NCBI GenBank assembly: GCA_965226435.1
Contig: CBDDCY010000013.1
Coordinates: 372,001-436,000, forward strand
From: UBA6623 sp965226435
GTDB lineage: Bacteria; Acidobacteriota; Terriglobia; Bryobacterales; UBA6623
Direction of reading: 5' to 3'
DNA: 64,000 bases
Below, in pieces: positions 24,363 to 33,198 of this stretch. A program made the position numbers and the translations under genes. Numbering within the stretch: position 1 is the first letter of the stretch; every line of letters starts with the position of its first letter. Under the pieces are notes generated by a model that saw only the letters and a list, made by a program, of their open reading frames with translations, was not told where the DNA came from and did no database searches.

Positions 24363-24399
24363 TCCTTTACTCTGCAAGGACGCTGTCGACGCGCGCCCC

Positions 24400-25269
24400 T
24401 CACCCCGCCAGATCCCAATTCGGCTTCCGGTTCCAGGGGTGCGACTCGACACCCGGCACCGGCGGCGGCAGCAAATCGACAACCAACTCCCTCGCTTCTC
24501 GCGGCCAATCGTCTAGTCTCAATGCATCGGCCGCGGCCGCATCCGTATCGACCCCGCGGCGTTCATGGATCTCGCGAATCCGAGCCCGCATACCGGCCGG
24601 CAGCGAGCCGAAATTCGGGTGATACCACAATGTGATCAAACTGCGCTCCTGGGAGGATTGATTCGCATAGGCGGCGTGCAGCAAGCGCGAGTCGCCGATG
24701 ACCACGTCTCCCGCCCGCACCGGGACTGCCTTCTCCTCGGCCAACGCGCCATAAAGGGGGTCGTTGGGATTGTCGACTCGCGATAGAGCCTCGTCGTGGG
24801 CCTGGTCGGCGTCGTGAAGCGCGTGCTTTTGGCGATGGCTCCCCGGGACTACCCGCAAGCAACCGTTTTCGGGCGACGTGTCGGTGAGGTAATACATCAA
24901 GAAAACCTGCGCGACGGCTTCGGTGTAGGAGATAGGGTCGTCCCAACCCCACCAGTCTTGATGCCAGAACAGCGGCGGGCCGCCCGGCGGTTTGCTGATC
25001 AGATAACCCGAACTGAATCTCGTGTCGACGAACCCTAGCTCGTCGAAAGCCGCGCGCGCGCTCGCGTTTCCAATCAGGGCCGCGTAGTCGGGATAGTCCG
25101 AGGTGTTGACCAGACTGCCCTGGGAGCGATTTTGAGCGCGGTGTTCGGCGGAGACACGGTCGAGAATCCCGGCGGAAATTTGCCGCACGCTTGCAAGCAA
25201 CGGCGGATCAAGCGCGCCTTGGACGACGCTATATCCGTTGGTCAACAAGTCCTGTCGTAGCGGTTCCAT
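24400..25269 (-). CDS. Phytanoyl-CoA dioxygenase (PhyH) family protein
   Basis: A 289-residue Fe(II)/2-oxoglutarate oxygenase. The iron ligands are the HxD in FWHQDWWGWDD and a distal His in SRLLHAAYANQS; the 2-oxoglutarate Arg is probably in ERSLITLWYHPN. The block NGCLRVVPGSHR is diagnostic of PhyH. The start MEPLRQDLLTNGYSVV has AGGAG 9 nt upstream; 30 further open codons are upstream sequence. These enzymes hydroxylate diverse small molecules and the substrate cannot be read here. A second, different PhyH is at 40853-41659. Confidence 0.88.
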   Translation of the reverse strand: MEPLRQDLLTNGYSVVQGALDPPLLASVRQISAGILDRVSAEHRAQNRSQGSLVNTSDYPDYAALIGNASARAAFDELGFVDTRFSSGYLISKPPGGPPLFWHQDWWGWDDPISYTEAVAQVFLMYYLTDTSPENGCLRVVPGSHRQKHALHDADQAHDEALSRVDNPNDPLYGALAEEKAVPVRAGDVVIGDSRLLHAAYANQSSQERSLITLWYHPNFGSLPAGMRARIREIHERRGVDTDAAAADALRLDDWPREARELVVDLLPPPVPGVESHPWNRKPNWDLAG

Positions 25270-25450
25270 AGTGTGCTTCTCCTCGTCGTCCGGCGGCCCC
25301 CTGGCAGGGCGATTATAGCGGACGGTCCGCTCCCGCGCCATTCGCCGCGGCCCACGCAATCCACGCGTATCACTCTTGCCGATTCGAGGTGCAACACCGC
25401 GCTCGGTCAGCTACAATGCCGCTCTGAACACATATCTTGGGGAGAACATC

Positions 25451-25852
25451 ATGAAGAATTTCCAAAATCTGTCGCTTACGCTTCTACGCGCCGTCTCGGG
25501 GTTTTTGCTGCTCCAGCACGCCCTGCAAAAGCTGTTCGGGATGCTGGGTCGCGACGCGCTGCCCTTGTTGTCGATGGGCGGGGTTGCCGGCACGCTGGAG
25601 TTCTTCGGCGGGTTGGCGCTGATTGTCGGGCTTGGCACGCGTCCCGTTGCTTTTCTGTTATCGGGTCTGATGGCGGCTGCCTACTTTATCGTGCACGCCG
25701 GGCAAGGCTTCTGGCCGATCCAAAACGGCGGCGAGATAGCGGCCCTCTATTCGTTCGTCTTCCTCTATCTGTCGGCCAACGGCGGCGGCGACTTTTCGAT
25801 CGATGGATGGTTGCGAAGCCGCAGGGAAACTTCCCAAGCCGCCGGCGGCTGA
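25451..25852 (+). CDS. DoxX family membrane protein
   Basis: A 133-residue integral membrane protein with four predicted helices, as in DoxX/DoxD-like proteins. Typical phrases are LLRAVSGFLLLQHALQKLFG at the start, GTLEFFGGLALIVGLGTRP and FLLSGLMAAAYFIVHA. GGGGAG lies about 7 nt before the ATG. DoxX proteins are linked to redox or thiosulfate chemistry in some organisms, but most have no defined function. It is convergent with the AraC regulator, with 12 nt between the stop codons, so no operon is evident. Confidence 0.87.
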   Translation: MKNFQNLSLTLLRAVSGFLLLQHALQKLFGMLGRDALPLLSMGGVAGTLEFFGGLALIVGLGTRPVAFLLSGLMAAAYFIVHAGQGFWPIQNGGEIAALYSFVFLYLSANGGGDFSIDGWLRSRRETSQAAGG

Positions 25853-25864
25853 GGGTAGGCGCGT

Positions 25865-26761
25865 TCACTGCGCGCGGTAGGCGCCCGGACCCGTGCCGGC
25901 GTGGGTCTTGAACACTCTCGAAAAGTGACTGCGGCTCGAAAAGCCCACCCGGTCGGCCACTTCGTTGATGGAAAGCTCCCCCTGCTTGAGTAGGTGCGCG
26001 GCACGCTGCATGCGGACGTGGTGCACCAGGGCCATCGGCGGCCTTCCAAAAGACCCGGCGAAACGCTGGGCGAAGGTCGAGCGGCTCATACCTGCTTCAT
26101 CGGCCAGCGACTCCACGGTGTGCTCGCCGCCGGGATTTTCGAGAATGCGGTCCATCGCGCGCGCTAAGCGACGGTCTTCCAGCGCCGAGAGCCAGGGCAA
26201 GGGGCAGTCGGCGGCTTCGGTGAGGCGCCGCAGCAGGTGGACCAGGCATTGGAACATTAGCGCGCTCGTCATGGCCTCGGTGCCGGGCCCGGGCGACGCC
26301 TGCTCGGCCAGGATGCCGCGAAACGCCGCAAGCGCCTCGGGCGAATCGGAAAGATCGACCGTCAGAACGTCCCGCAAATAGTCGAAAAGGCCCAGCGACT
26401 CGCCGTAACGGACCCGTGTGATGCCGCACGCGACCAACAAGTCGATGTCGTCGGAGGAGCCGGCCACGATGTTCGGAATCGTATTGGGCGGCGGCGCGGA
26501 ATCGATTTTCAATTCGTTGCCGGCCGTGCCGAGGGTCTGTAGGTCGTGTTGGACGCCCGGAGGGACAACCGCCAGCCAGTAGGGGCCGACCGGCAGGTTG
26601 TTGCCTTTCGAGTCGCTCACCGTGCCTTGGCCCTTGAGGACGAAGTGCATCATCACGGCCGAGGGCCCGGGCAATTGTATGCGCCATCCCGAACTCAGCA
26701 TGCAGAGCGCGAAATGGTCGACCCGCACGTCGAGGTTCGCCAGCAACTTATCGAGCAACAC
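25865..26761 (-). CDS. AraC family regulator with cupin sensor domain
   Basis: A 298-residue transcription factor. The N-terminal half is a cupin-type sensor (FALCMLSSGWRIQLPG, MMHFVLKGQGTVSD, GPYWLAVVPPGVQHDL). The C-terminal ~100 residues hold two AraC helix-turn-helix motifs (TVESLADEAGMSRSTFAQRF and SINEVADRVGFSSRSHFSRV). The start is taken as GTG 26761, giving the family's usual length; a TAGAAT just upstream would be the -10, and AGGA precedes the codon. It is divergent from the isochorismatase-like gene, which it may control. Confidence 0.85.
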   Translation of the reverse strand: MLLDKLLANLDVRVDHFALCMLSSGWRIQLPGPSAVMMHFVLKGQGTVSDSKGNNLPVGPYWLAVVPPGVQHDLQTLGTAGNELKIDSAPPPNTIPNIVAGSSDDIDLLVACGITRVRYGESLGLFDYLRDVLTVDLSDSPEALAAFRGILAEQASPGPGTEAMTSALMFQCLVHLLRRLTEAADCPLPWLSALEDRRLARAMDRILENPGGEHTVESLADEAGMSRSTFAQRFAGSFGRPPMALVHHVRMQRAAHLLKQGELSINEVADRVGFSSRSHFSRVFKTHAGTGPGAYRAQ

Positions 26762-26969
26762 TTTCCTGGATTCTAGCGCGTCCGGAGAATCGAAAACAAC
26801 GCCGCCGTCCCGCGCGTTTGGACAATTCAGCACAACATCCAGACGCCCCCGCAACCTACCGGGCAATCGAGCACAACTTGTGGACCACTTCGCCGACCGA
26901 CTCGTGAGAAAGTTATCGCAAGTCAAGCGTGACCCACGAGAAGAGAGCAGAGAAAGAAGGAGAAACATC

Positions 26970-27740
26970 ATGAAATCGATTAACATTGTCCGGTTCACAG
27001 CGATTGCGATCGCCGTATTCAGCGCCGCGAGCCTGCAAGCCCAATTGCCCGATCCCGGTCTTACGATTGACCCCGAGCGCACCGCCTTGGTCGTGACTGA
27101 TCCGCAGAACGACTTCCTCAGCCCCGAGGGCGTGACCTGGGGCGTGGTCGGCAAAAGCGTCGAGGCCAACGGCACCGTCGCCAACATCGAAAGTTTGTTG
27201 AAAAGCGCGAAGAAGGCGGATATGCCGGTCTTCGTCTCGCCTCACTACTACTACCCGACCGACCACGGCTGGCAGTTCGGCGGCGCGGTGGAAACCATGA
27301 TGCACGGCATCAAGATGTTCGATCGCAAGGGCGCGCTGACGACTGAGGGTTTCGATGGTTCGGGGGCCGACTGGCTGGCCGTCTATAAGCCCTATCTCGA
27401 GGACGGCAAAACCGTCGTGACCAGCCCGCACAAGGTCTACGGACCCGAGACGAACGACCTGGTGCTGCAACTGCGCAAACGAGGCATCGACAAGGTCATC
27501 CTCGCCGGTATGTCGGCCAATCTTTGCACCGAGTCGCATCTGCGCGAGTTGCTGGAGCAGGGTTTCGAAGTCGCGGTGGTGACCGACGCGACGGCGGCGG
27601 CGCAGGTTCCCGGCCTCGACGGCTACGCCGCGGCGCTGGTGAACTTCCGCTTCCTGGCGAGCGACGTGTGGACGACCGAAGAAGCGGTCGCGAAAATTGG
27701 CGGCGAAGAGCCGGAAGCATCCGAATCGGGCTCGGACTAG
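26970..27740 (+). CDS. Exported isochorismatase-family cysteine hydrolase
   Basis: A 256-residue hydrolase with a signal peptide (IVRFTAIAIAVFSAASLQAQ). The catalytic triad of the family is visible: Asp in VVTDPQNDFLSP, Lys in SPHKVYGPET and Cys in GMSANLCTES. Family members hydrolyse isochorismate, N-carbamoylsarcosine, nicotinamide and related amides; the substrate here is unknown. A periplasmic location is unusual for the family and suggests action on an incoming compound. It is divergent from the AraC regulator and followed by a strong terminator. GAAGGAGA lies about 8 nt before the ATG. Confidence 0.87.
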   Translation: MKSINIVRFTAIAIAVFSAASLQAQLPDPGLTIDPERTALVVTDPQNDFLSPEGVTWGVVGKSVEANGTVANIESLLKSAKKADMPVFVSPHYYYPTDHGWQFGGAVETMMHGIKMFDRKGALTTEGFDGSGADWLAVYKPYLEDGKTVVTSPHKVYGPETNDLVLQLRKRGIDKVILAGMSANLCTESHLRELLEQGFEVAVVTDATAAAQVPGLDGYAAALVNFRFLASDVWTTEEAVAKIGGEEPEASESGSD

Positions 27741-27812
27741 GTATTCGGCTATTTGGCCGCGAGGAGCTGATCACCCGCGGCGGTAACGGCCCGCAAGGGT
27801 TGATTGCGAGGG

Positions 27813-27841
27813 AGGACAGGCGGAAACGCCTGTCCTTTTTC
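27813..27841 (+). terminator. Rho-independent terminator after the hydrolase gene
   Basis: AGGACAGGCG-GAAA-CGCCTGTCCT followed by a T-run: a perfect 10-bp GC-rich stem with a GAAA tetraloop and U-tract. Confidence 0.9.
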
Positions 27842-27985
27842 CGTTGGGGGTTTTGTGGTGAAAACTCGGAAGTCGGCCGGCGCGAAGTGGGCCGGCCTCC
27901 ATTTTTTCACGGCCCCCTCGCGGTGCGGCTCGGGTTGTACGTAGTCCCTTCGAGGGAAGGCCATCCAGGGAGCCTTTTCGGCCGG

Positions 27986-28017
27986 CAGTCCGGACTGCCC
28001 TCAGTCCGGACTGCCCT
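27986..28017 (+). promoter_or_regulatory. Tandem 16-bp palindromic repeat before the Wza gene
   Basis: CAGTCCGGACTGCCCT occurs twice in exact tandem, each copy containing the palindrome CAGTCCGGACTG. It lies 131 nt before the export gene, upstream of a TATAAA (28099-28104) that may be its -10. The arrangement suits binding of two dimers, but no regulator is known. Confidence 0.4.
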
Positions 28018-28148
28018 CTTGACAAGCGGCTAAAGCAAGCCCCCGTTCCTTTTCGTACGTCCCCGGCACCGCCGGCCCTAGACCCCCGACATCGAACGTA
28101 TAAAGCCGCCGAGGCTGACAGCCGATCGAAACACTTGGAGGGCTTCAA

Positions 28149-29120
28149 TTGACGGCGCGGTTTGTCGGGTTTCTAACGCTTGGGTTCGTTGTGTTTGGGC
28201 AGGTCGCCGCGGCGGCCAACGCCCCGCCTCGCCGTGACAAGGCCGGATGGGGCGTCAGCGGTCCCTATCCGATTGGGCACGGGGACGTCCTCGATATCAC
28301 CGTTTTCGAGGTCGAGGAGCTTAGCCAATCCGTTGTGGTTGGTCCTCGCGGCATGATCTCGCTGCCGTTGATCGATGAGGTTGCGGTCGGGGGGCTGACG
28401 ACGGCCGAAGTCGAAGCGACGCTGAAGCAGCGCTACGGGCGCGGCCTGCTGCGCGATCCGCAGATCAGCGTGCGCGTCTTGGAATATCACAGTCGGCCTG
28501 TGAGTGTGTTGGGCGCGGTGCGAGAGCCGGGGGTCTATCAACTGCGGGGTCGGCGGCGACTAGTCGAGGTGCTGGCGATGGCGGGAGGGCTTAGCGACGA
28601 TGTCGGCGAGACCGTGACGATCTCGCGCGGGCGGCCGGCGGCGGCGGGTTCGCCCGAGGCAGCCGGTTACGACGACGCTTCGCGGCGCGAGTTGCGCATC
28701 CCTTTGCAGCGGGTCTTGCGGTTGCTCGACGAAGACGAGAGCAACCCCTTTATCGAACCGCACGATACGGTGCAGGTCGAAAAGGCCGGCTTGATCTATG
28801 TGCTCGGGGCGGTGAAGCAGCCGGGCGGCTTTCCTGTCCGGCAGGGGGAAGACATCACGGTCTTGCGCGCGATTTCGATGGCCGGCGGGCTGGCCCCTCA
28901 CTCCGCGCCGCAGAAGTCGCGCGTGATCCGCCCCACCGAGTCCGGCAAGCAGGAGATCCCTGTTCGTATCCGCGACATCTTGAGCGGTCGGCGCGACGAT
29001 AGTCCGTTGCGGGTCAACGATGTGCTCTTCGTTCCCGACAGCCGCGCAAAAAGCGCCCTGAGCCGAAGCTCCGAAGCTGTCTTGCAGATGCTGACCGGAA
29101 TCGTCATCTGGCGGCGCTAG
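28149..29120 (+). CDS. Polysaccharide export protein, Wza-like with SLBB domains
   Basis: A 323-residue periplasmic/outer-membrane protein for exopolysaccharide export. Signal peptide at residues 1-23, then the poly_export domain (YPIGHGDVLDITVFEVEELS through the DPQISVRVLEY strand) and two SLBB repeats (VLGAVREPGVYQL and VLGAVKQPGGFPV). It lacks an obvious lipobox and the C-terminal amphipathic barrel helix is short. The start is TTG 28149, with GGAGG 7 nt upstream. It is followed after ~70 nt by the Wzc-type gene. The rest of the expected biosynthesis locus is missing, see ISA copy B. Confidence 0.88.
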   Translation: MTARFVGFLTLGFVVFGQVAAAANAPPRRDKAGWGVSGPYPIGHGDVLDITVFEVEELSQSVVVGPRGMISLPLIDEVAVGGLTTAEVEATLKQRYGRGLLRDPQISVRVLEYHSRPVSVLGAVREPGVYQLRGRRRLVEVLAMAGGLSDDVGETVTISRGRPAAAGSPEAAGYDDASRRELRIPLQRVLRLLDEDESNPFIEPHDTVQVEKAGLIYVLGAVKQPGGFPVRQGEDITVLRAISMAGGLAPHSAPQKSRVIRPTESGKQEIPVRIRDILSGRRDDSPLRVNDVLFVPDSRAKSALSRSSEAVLQMLTGIVIWRR

Positions 29121-29189
29121 TCAGCTTTTCTCGCGGCTGTCGGGGCTTCGCGCTCCGACGGAGAGCAGCCCGTTTCTTCCACAACGATT

Positions 29190-31520
29190 GTGAACATAGA
29201 GAACAAACCTGTTCCGATTCCCGCCCCTTCCGCCGAAGTCACGGCGCCGGTCCGCCCGCGCGTGATCGGAACGGCGCCGGTTCCCATCGAGACCTCCGAG
29301 CCGGCGGGCGACTTCTCGTTGCGCGAGCTGCAGCGCGTGCTGCACGCCCGGCGCCGCGTGATTCTTTACGCCGCCGCGCTGGGGTTGGCGGCGGCGCTGG
29401 TCTACAACTTTGTCAGTCCGTCGATCTATCGCGCCGCGGCCACGATCCAGATCGATCGCGAGGAGCCCAACATTGCCAAGCTTGACGGAGAATTGCGGCA
29501 AGTTCCCGAACAGCCCGACTATTTGGAGACTCAGTACAAGGTTCTCAAGAGCCGCGCCCTGGCCCGGCGGGTGGTCGACAAGTTGCGGCTGCACCATCTC
29601 GCCGAGTTTCGAGTTCGTCTTGACTCCGACGCCGGGAGATCCGAGATCTCCGGAGGCGAGATGGAAGCCTCCTTCGACCAGGGTACGGTTTCGGCTCGAA
29701 CCCTGCCGTCGGCGATTCTCAACGAATACCTCGACCATCTCGGCGTTCACCCCGGCAAGGGGACACGCTTGGTCGATGTCAGCTTCGAGTCGATCGACCC
29801 AAAACTGGCGGCGCTTGTCGTCAACACCGTGGCCGACGAGTACATCGACCACAACTTAGAGGCGAAGTGGAATGCGACCCAAAAGGCTTCCGGGTGGCTG
29901 CGCGAGCAACTGGTGACGCTCGAGCAACAGCTGGAGGTCAGCGAAAGCGAGTTGATCGACTATGCTCGGCGTCACTCGATCGTATTTATCGAGGAGCGCA
30001 AGAACATCACGACCGAAAAGCTGGCGCAACTCGAGCAGGCGCTGACACGCGCGGAAACCGAACGCATTCACGAGCAGTCGCGGGCGATGTTGCTCGAAGA
30101 CGAGTCGCGCTCGGGCGGAGGCTTGCCCGGCAGCTTGACGAGTCGCGGCTACGAAGAGCTGAAGGCGACTCTTACCGAGCTGCGCCGCGAGCACTCGCGC
30201 CTGCTGGTGACCTTCGCGCCCGAATACCCAAGTGTCCGACGGGCGCGGCGACAGATCGAAGAACTCGAAAAGGCGCTCGGCGAGGAGGAGAGCCGCATCT
30301 TGGACGGCGTTCGCGAAGGATATACGCTCGCCGAGCAACGCGAACGCCTCCTGCTCCAACAAGTCGAGCGGCAACGCGCGCTGGTGAATCGCCTCAGCGA
30401 CGATTTCATTCAATACAACATCTTGAGGCGCGACTCGGAGACCAACCGAACACTCTATGAAGGTCTGCTGCAGCGGCTCAAGGAAGCGGGGGTTTCAGCC
30501 GGGTTGCGGGCGTCGAATATCGCCGTGCTCGACCGCGCGGAAGTCCCCGAGCGTCCGCATCGGCCGCGCAAGCCGCTCAACGCCGCCCTGGGGCTTTTGA
30601 GCGGTCTGCTGGCCGGCGTCATGGCGGCCTTTTTCCAAGAGCACATGAACACGGTCGTGAGGACGCCCGAGCAAGTCGAACAGATGACGGGTCTTTCGTT
30701 GCTGGCGGTCATCCCGCGCGGGCGATCGCAAAGCGCCGAAAAGGTCATCGTGCGGCCCATCGAAGCCCAGGCTCCGGCCGCCCTCAAGGCGGTCGCCGCT
30801 TCCGGCCGGGGAACGGCTTCGGCACTCGATCCGACAACGCCGAAGTTCCAATGGGAACCCGAAGCGGCGCTGTCGGAAGCCTACCGTACGCTGCGCAGTT
30901 CCATCTTGCTCGGCTGCGACGACTCCATGCGCCGCATCTTGATCACCAGTTCGCAACCGCAAGAAGGTAAGACGACCGTCAGCCTGAACCTTGCCTGCAG
31001 CCTGGCGCAATTGGGCCGAGAAGTTTTGTTGGTGGACGCCGATCTGCGCCGACCCAATTGCGCCCGTCAGCTGGGCATCAAAGCCCGCCGCGGGTTGACC
31101 GACTATCTCCAGGGATTGGCTGAAATCGACGACGTCATCACCGCAACCCCCGTGGAAGGCCTGCATCTGGCCGCCGCCGGCCGCTCGCATGGACTGGCTT
31201 CGGACCTTCTATATTCGCCCCGGCTGGCCGCGTTGCTCGACGTGGCCGCCGAGCGTTTCGAGCACGTCATCGTCGACTCGCCGCCGTCGCTTGTGCTCTC
31301 CGACGCTCGCACGATTTCGCAAATGGTCGAGGGCGTCGTGCTGGTGGTTTCCGATCAGACCGAGGCCGGTGCGTTGCTGCGAACCAAGCAGACGTTTGAT
31401 GAAACCGGAGTGCGACTGCTGGGGTTCGTGATGAACCGCGTGAATCTGGACAATCTCGAGTACGGCTACTATCGCGACTACGGGTATTCCTACCGCTATT
31501 CGGAGGATCGCGAGAGTTGA
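29190..31520 (+). CDS. Chain-length determinant / BY-kinase (Wzc-like)
   Basis: A 776-residue inner-membrane co-polymerase and autophosphorylating tyrosine kinase that controls exopolysaccharide polymerisation with Wza. The N-terminal Wzz domain has a first membrane helix (VILYAAALGLAAALVYNF), a long periplasmic coiled coil (about 200-420) and a second helix near 460-480 (LNAALGLLSGLLAGVMAAF). The C-terminal kinase has Walker A (SSQPQEGKTTVS), Walker A' (VLLVDADLRRPN) and Walker B (HVIVDSPPSL). The tail YGYYRDYGYSYRYSEDRES is the expected Tyr cluster. Start GTG 29190. The stop is 38 nt before ISA copy B. Confidence 0.92.
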   Translation: MNIENKPVPIPAPSAEVTAPVRPRVIGTAPVPIETSEPAGDFSLRELQRVLHARRRVILYAAALGLAAALVYNFVSPSIYRAAATIQIDREEPNIAKLDGELRQVPEQPDYLETQYKVLKSRALARRVVDKLRLHHLAEFRVRLDSDAGRSEISGGEMEASFDQGTVSARTLPSAILNEYLDHLGVHPGKGTRLVDVSFESIDPKLAALVVNTVADEYIDHNLEAKWNATQKASGWLREQLVTLEQQLEVSESELIDYARRHSIVFIEERKNITTEKLAQLEQALTRAETERIHEQSRAMLLEDESRSGGGLPGSLTSRGYEELKATLTELRREHSRLLVTFAPEYPSVRRARRQIEELEKALGEEESRILDGVREGYTLAEQRERLLLQQVERQRALVNRLSDDFIQYNILRRDSETNRTLYEGLLQRLKEAGVSAGLRASNIAVLDRAEVPERPHRPRKPLNAALGLLSGLLAGVMAAFFQEHMNTVVRTPEQVEQMTGLSLLAVIPRGRSQSAEKVIVRPIEAQAPAALKAVAASGRGTASALDPTTPKFQWEPEAALSEAYRTLRSSILLGCDDSMRRILITSSQPQEGKTTVSLNLACSLAQLGREVLLVDADLRRPNCARQLGIKARRGLTDYLQGLAEIDDVITATPVEGLHLAAAGRSHGLASDLLYSPRLAALLDVAAERFEHVIVDSPPSLVLSDARTISQMVEGVVLVVSDQTEAGALLRTKQTFDETGVRLLGFVMNRVNLDNLEYGYYRDYGYSYRYSEDRES

Positions 31521-31653
31521 CGGCGGGCGGCCCCACGGAGCCCGACACACATCAATCTGTTGAAGGGCGATGATAATGTCCCCTTGAGAGGGCGATAGAA
31601 ATGTCCCCTAATCTAAGGCTCCGAAGGAGGAGCCTAGATTGGAGAGGACATGG

Positions 31654-32919
31654 ATGAACGACAAGGAATTGAGACGGGGCGAGGTACTGGGCCGGGTGAA
31701 GCGAGGCGAGTTGAAGCTGAGCGAGGCGGCGCGGATACTCGATATCAGTTATCGCCAGACCAAGCGGATCTGGAGGCGCTACAGCGCGGGAGGGACAAAA
31801 GCATTGAAGCACGGCAACGTGGGCCGGGTATCGAACCGCGCCAAGCCGGCGGAAGTTCGCAAGCGAGTGCTGCAACTGGTGCGCGAACACTACTCCGGCG
31901 AGCCGCACGAGCGCTTCGGGCCGACGCTGGCGGCCGAGCATTTGTGGACAGACCACGATCTGAAACTATCGGTGCGAACACTGCGGCTCTGGATGCTCGC
32001 CGAGGGCCTGTGGAGCCGCCGCCGCAAGCGCCGGCCGCATCGCTCGCGGCGGCGGCGTAAAGCGCACTTGGGCGAGCTGATCCAGGTCGACGGTTCGCAC
32101 CACGAGTGGCTCGAAGCGCGCGGGCGGAAAGGTTGCCTGATGAACTTCGTCGACGATGCGACCGGTCTGGCGCTGTGCCGTTTCTCGAGCGAGGAAACGA
32201 CTTGGGCGGCGGCCGATCTGCTCGAAGCCTGGGTGCGTCAATACGGCGTTCCGAAGGCGTTGTATTGCGACTGGAAGAACGTCTACAAGCGCCGGCCAAC
32301 GTCGCGTGAAGCGCTGGAAGGCATCGAGCCCGAGACGCAGTTCGGACGCATGTGCGCCAAGCTCGGCATTGGTATCATCGCCGCTTCGTCACCGCAAGCG
32401 AAGGGCCGCGTGGAGCGCCATCACGGCACCCATCAAGACCGCCTGATCAAGAAGATGCGGCTCAAAGGCATTGCCGATTACGAGGCGGCGAACCGCTATC
32501 TCGACGAGCAGTATCTGCCAGAGCACAACGCCAAGTTCGCCTCTGAGCCGTCAGCGGGAGCGGACTTTCATCGGCGCTTATCGAAGCGTTTGGACTTGAA
32601 GTGGGTGTTTTGCTTGGAGGGAGAGCGGGTGGTGTCCAACGACCTGGTGGTACGTTTCGAGAACCGTTTTCCGCAGTTGAAACCGCAGCGCAATCAGGCT
32701 CTGGGCGCAGGCGCGAGAGTAACCGTGCAGCAAGCGCGCGAGGGCGAGTTGCGGGTGGTGTTCGAGGGGAAAACGGTGGCGTTCGACGAGATCGCCAAGC
32801 CGCTCCCCAAGGTGCGGCCGGAGCCGAAACCGCGCCTGGCGCCGCAGCCGCGCACACCGCCGGCGAATCACCCTTGGCGCGCGCCGTTGAAGCCGAAAAA
32901 ACGGGCGGCGACCGCGTGA
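31654..32919 (+). CDS. ISA transposase, copy B
   Basis: The same 421-residue DDE transposase as copy A (see 10899-12164): helix-turn-helix, then the catalytic D, D, E in LIQVDGSHHEW, LYCDWKNVY and GRVERHHGT. No difference in the predicted protein. Confidence 0.92.
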   Translation: MNDKELRRGEVLGRVKRGELKLSEAARILDISYRQTKRIWRRYSAGGTKALKHGNVGRVSNRAKPAEVRKRVLQLVREHYSGEPHERFGPTLAAEHLWTDHDLKLSVRTLRLWMLAEGLWSRRRKRRPHRSRRRRKAHLGELIQVDGSHHEWLEARGRKGCLMNFVDDATGLALCRFSSEETTWAAADLLEAWVRQYGVPKALYCDWKNVYKRRPTSREALEGIEPETQFGRMCAKLGIGIIAASSPQAKGRVERHHGTHQDRLIKKMRLKGIADYEAANRYLDEQYLPEHNAKFASEPSAGADFHRRLSKRLDLKWVFCLEGERVVSNDLVVRFENRFPQLKPQRNQALGAGARVTVQQAREGELRVVFEGKTVAFDEIAKPLPKVRPEPKPRLAPQPRTPPANHPWRAPLKPKKRAATA

Positions 32920-32922
32920 AGA

Positions 32923-33065
32923 GGGCTGTGGAAATGACGGGGCCGTGGAAAACGAGGAAAACCCTCGGCAGCCGACGAGGAGCTTCGAACCTCATCGCTC
33001 GGGTTTCCCACGTTTCCCCCAGCCCCTTGGAAATCGCTGTGCGATTCCCACATTCCCACAAGCCC
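32923..33065 (-). ncRNA. Structured cassette in ISA copy B
   Basis: Same sequence and predicted three-way-junction fold as in copy A (12168-12310), antisense to the transposase. Confidence 0.5.
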
Positions 33066-33092
33066 CTACGACTACTATCCTTTTACTTAAAA

Positions 33093-33170
33093 GGGGACAT
33101 TTCTACCGGGCTAACCAAGGGGACATTTCTATCGCCCTACCGAGGGGGACATTTCTATCGCCTCTTGACA
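33093..33170. repeat. Right terminus of ISA copy B, three 26-bp units
   Basis: Three tandem units where copies A and D have two and C has one. The inner unit carries several substitutions, the outer two match copy A. Confidence 0.88.
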
Positions 33171-33193
33171 CGCGTCGCGTTACGAGTTACAGT
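33165..33193 (+). promoter_or_regulatory. Hybrid promoter formed by the ISA end, driving higB
   Basis: TTGACA at 33165-33170 is the last 6 bp of the element. Exactly 17 bp further, TACAGT (33188-33193) is a good -10, and the higB ATG follows 5 nt later. Transcription would start at or within a base or two of the ATG. Confidence 0.6.
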
Positions 33194-33198
33194 TCGGG

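Larger units (their letters stand above)
31558..33170 (+). mobile_element. ISA copy B (no target duplication)
   Basis: 1613 bp; identical transposase to copies A, C and D. The left end is the standard two-unit terminus. The right end has three 26-bp units (33093-33170), the innermost diverged (ATTTCTACCGGGCTAACC). The 16 bases on the left (ending CACACATCAATC) do not match those on the right (CGCGTCGCGTTACGAG), so the usual duplication is absent. Ectopic recombination between ISA copies, with deletion or inversion, is the simplest explanation. It sits between the exopolysaccharide kinase and a higBA pair. Confidence 0.92.
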
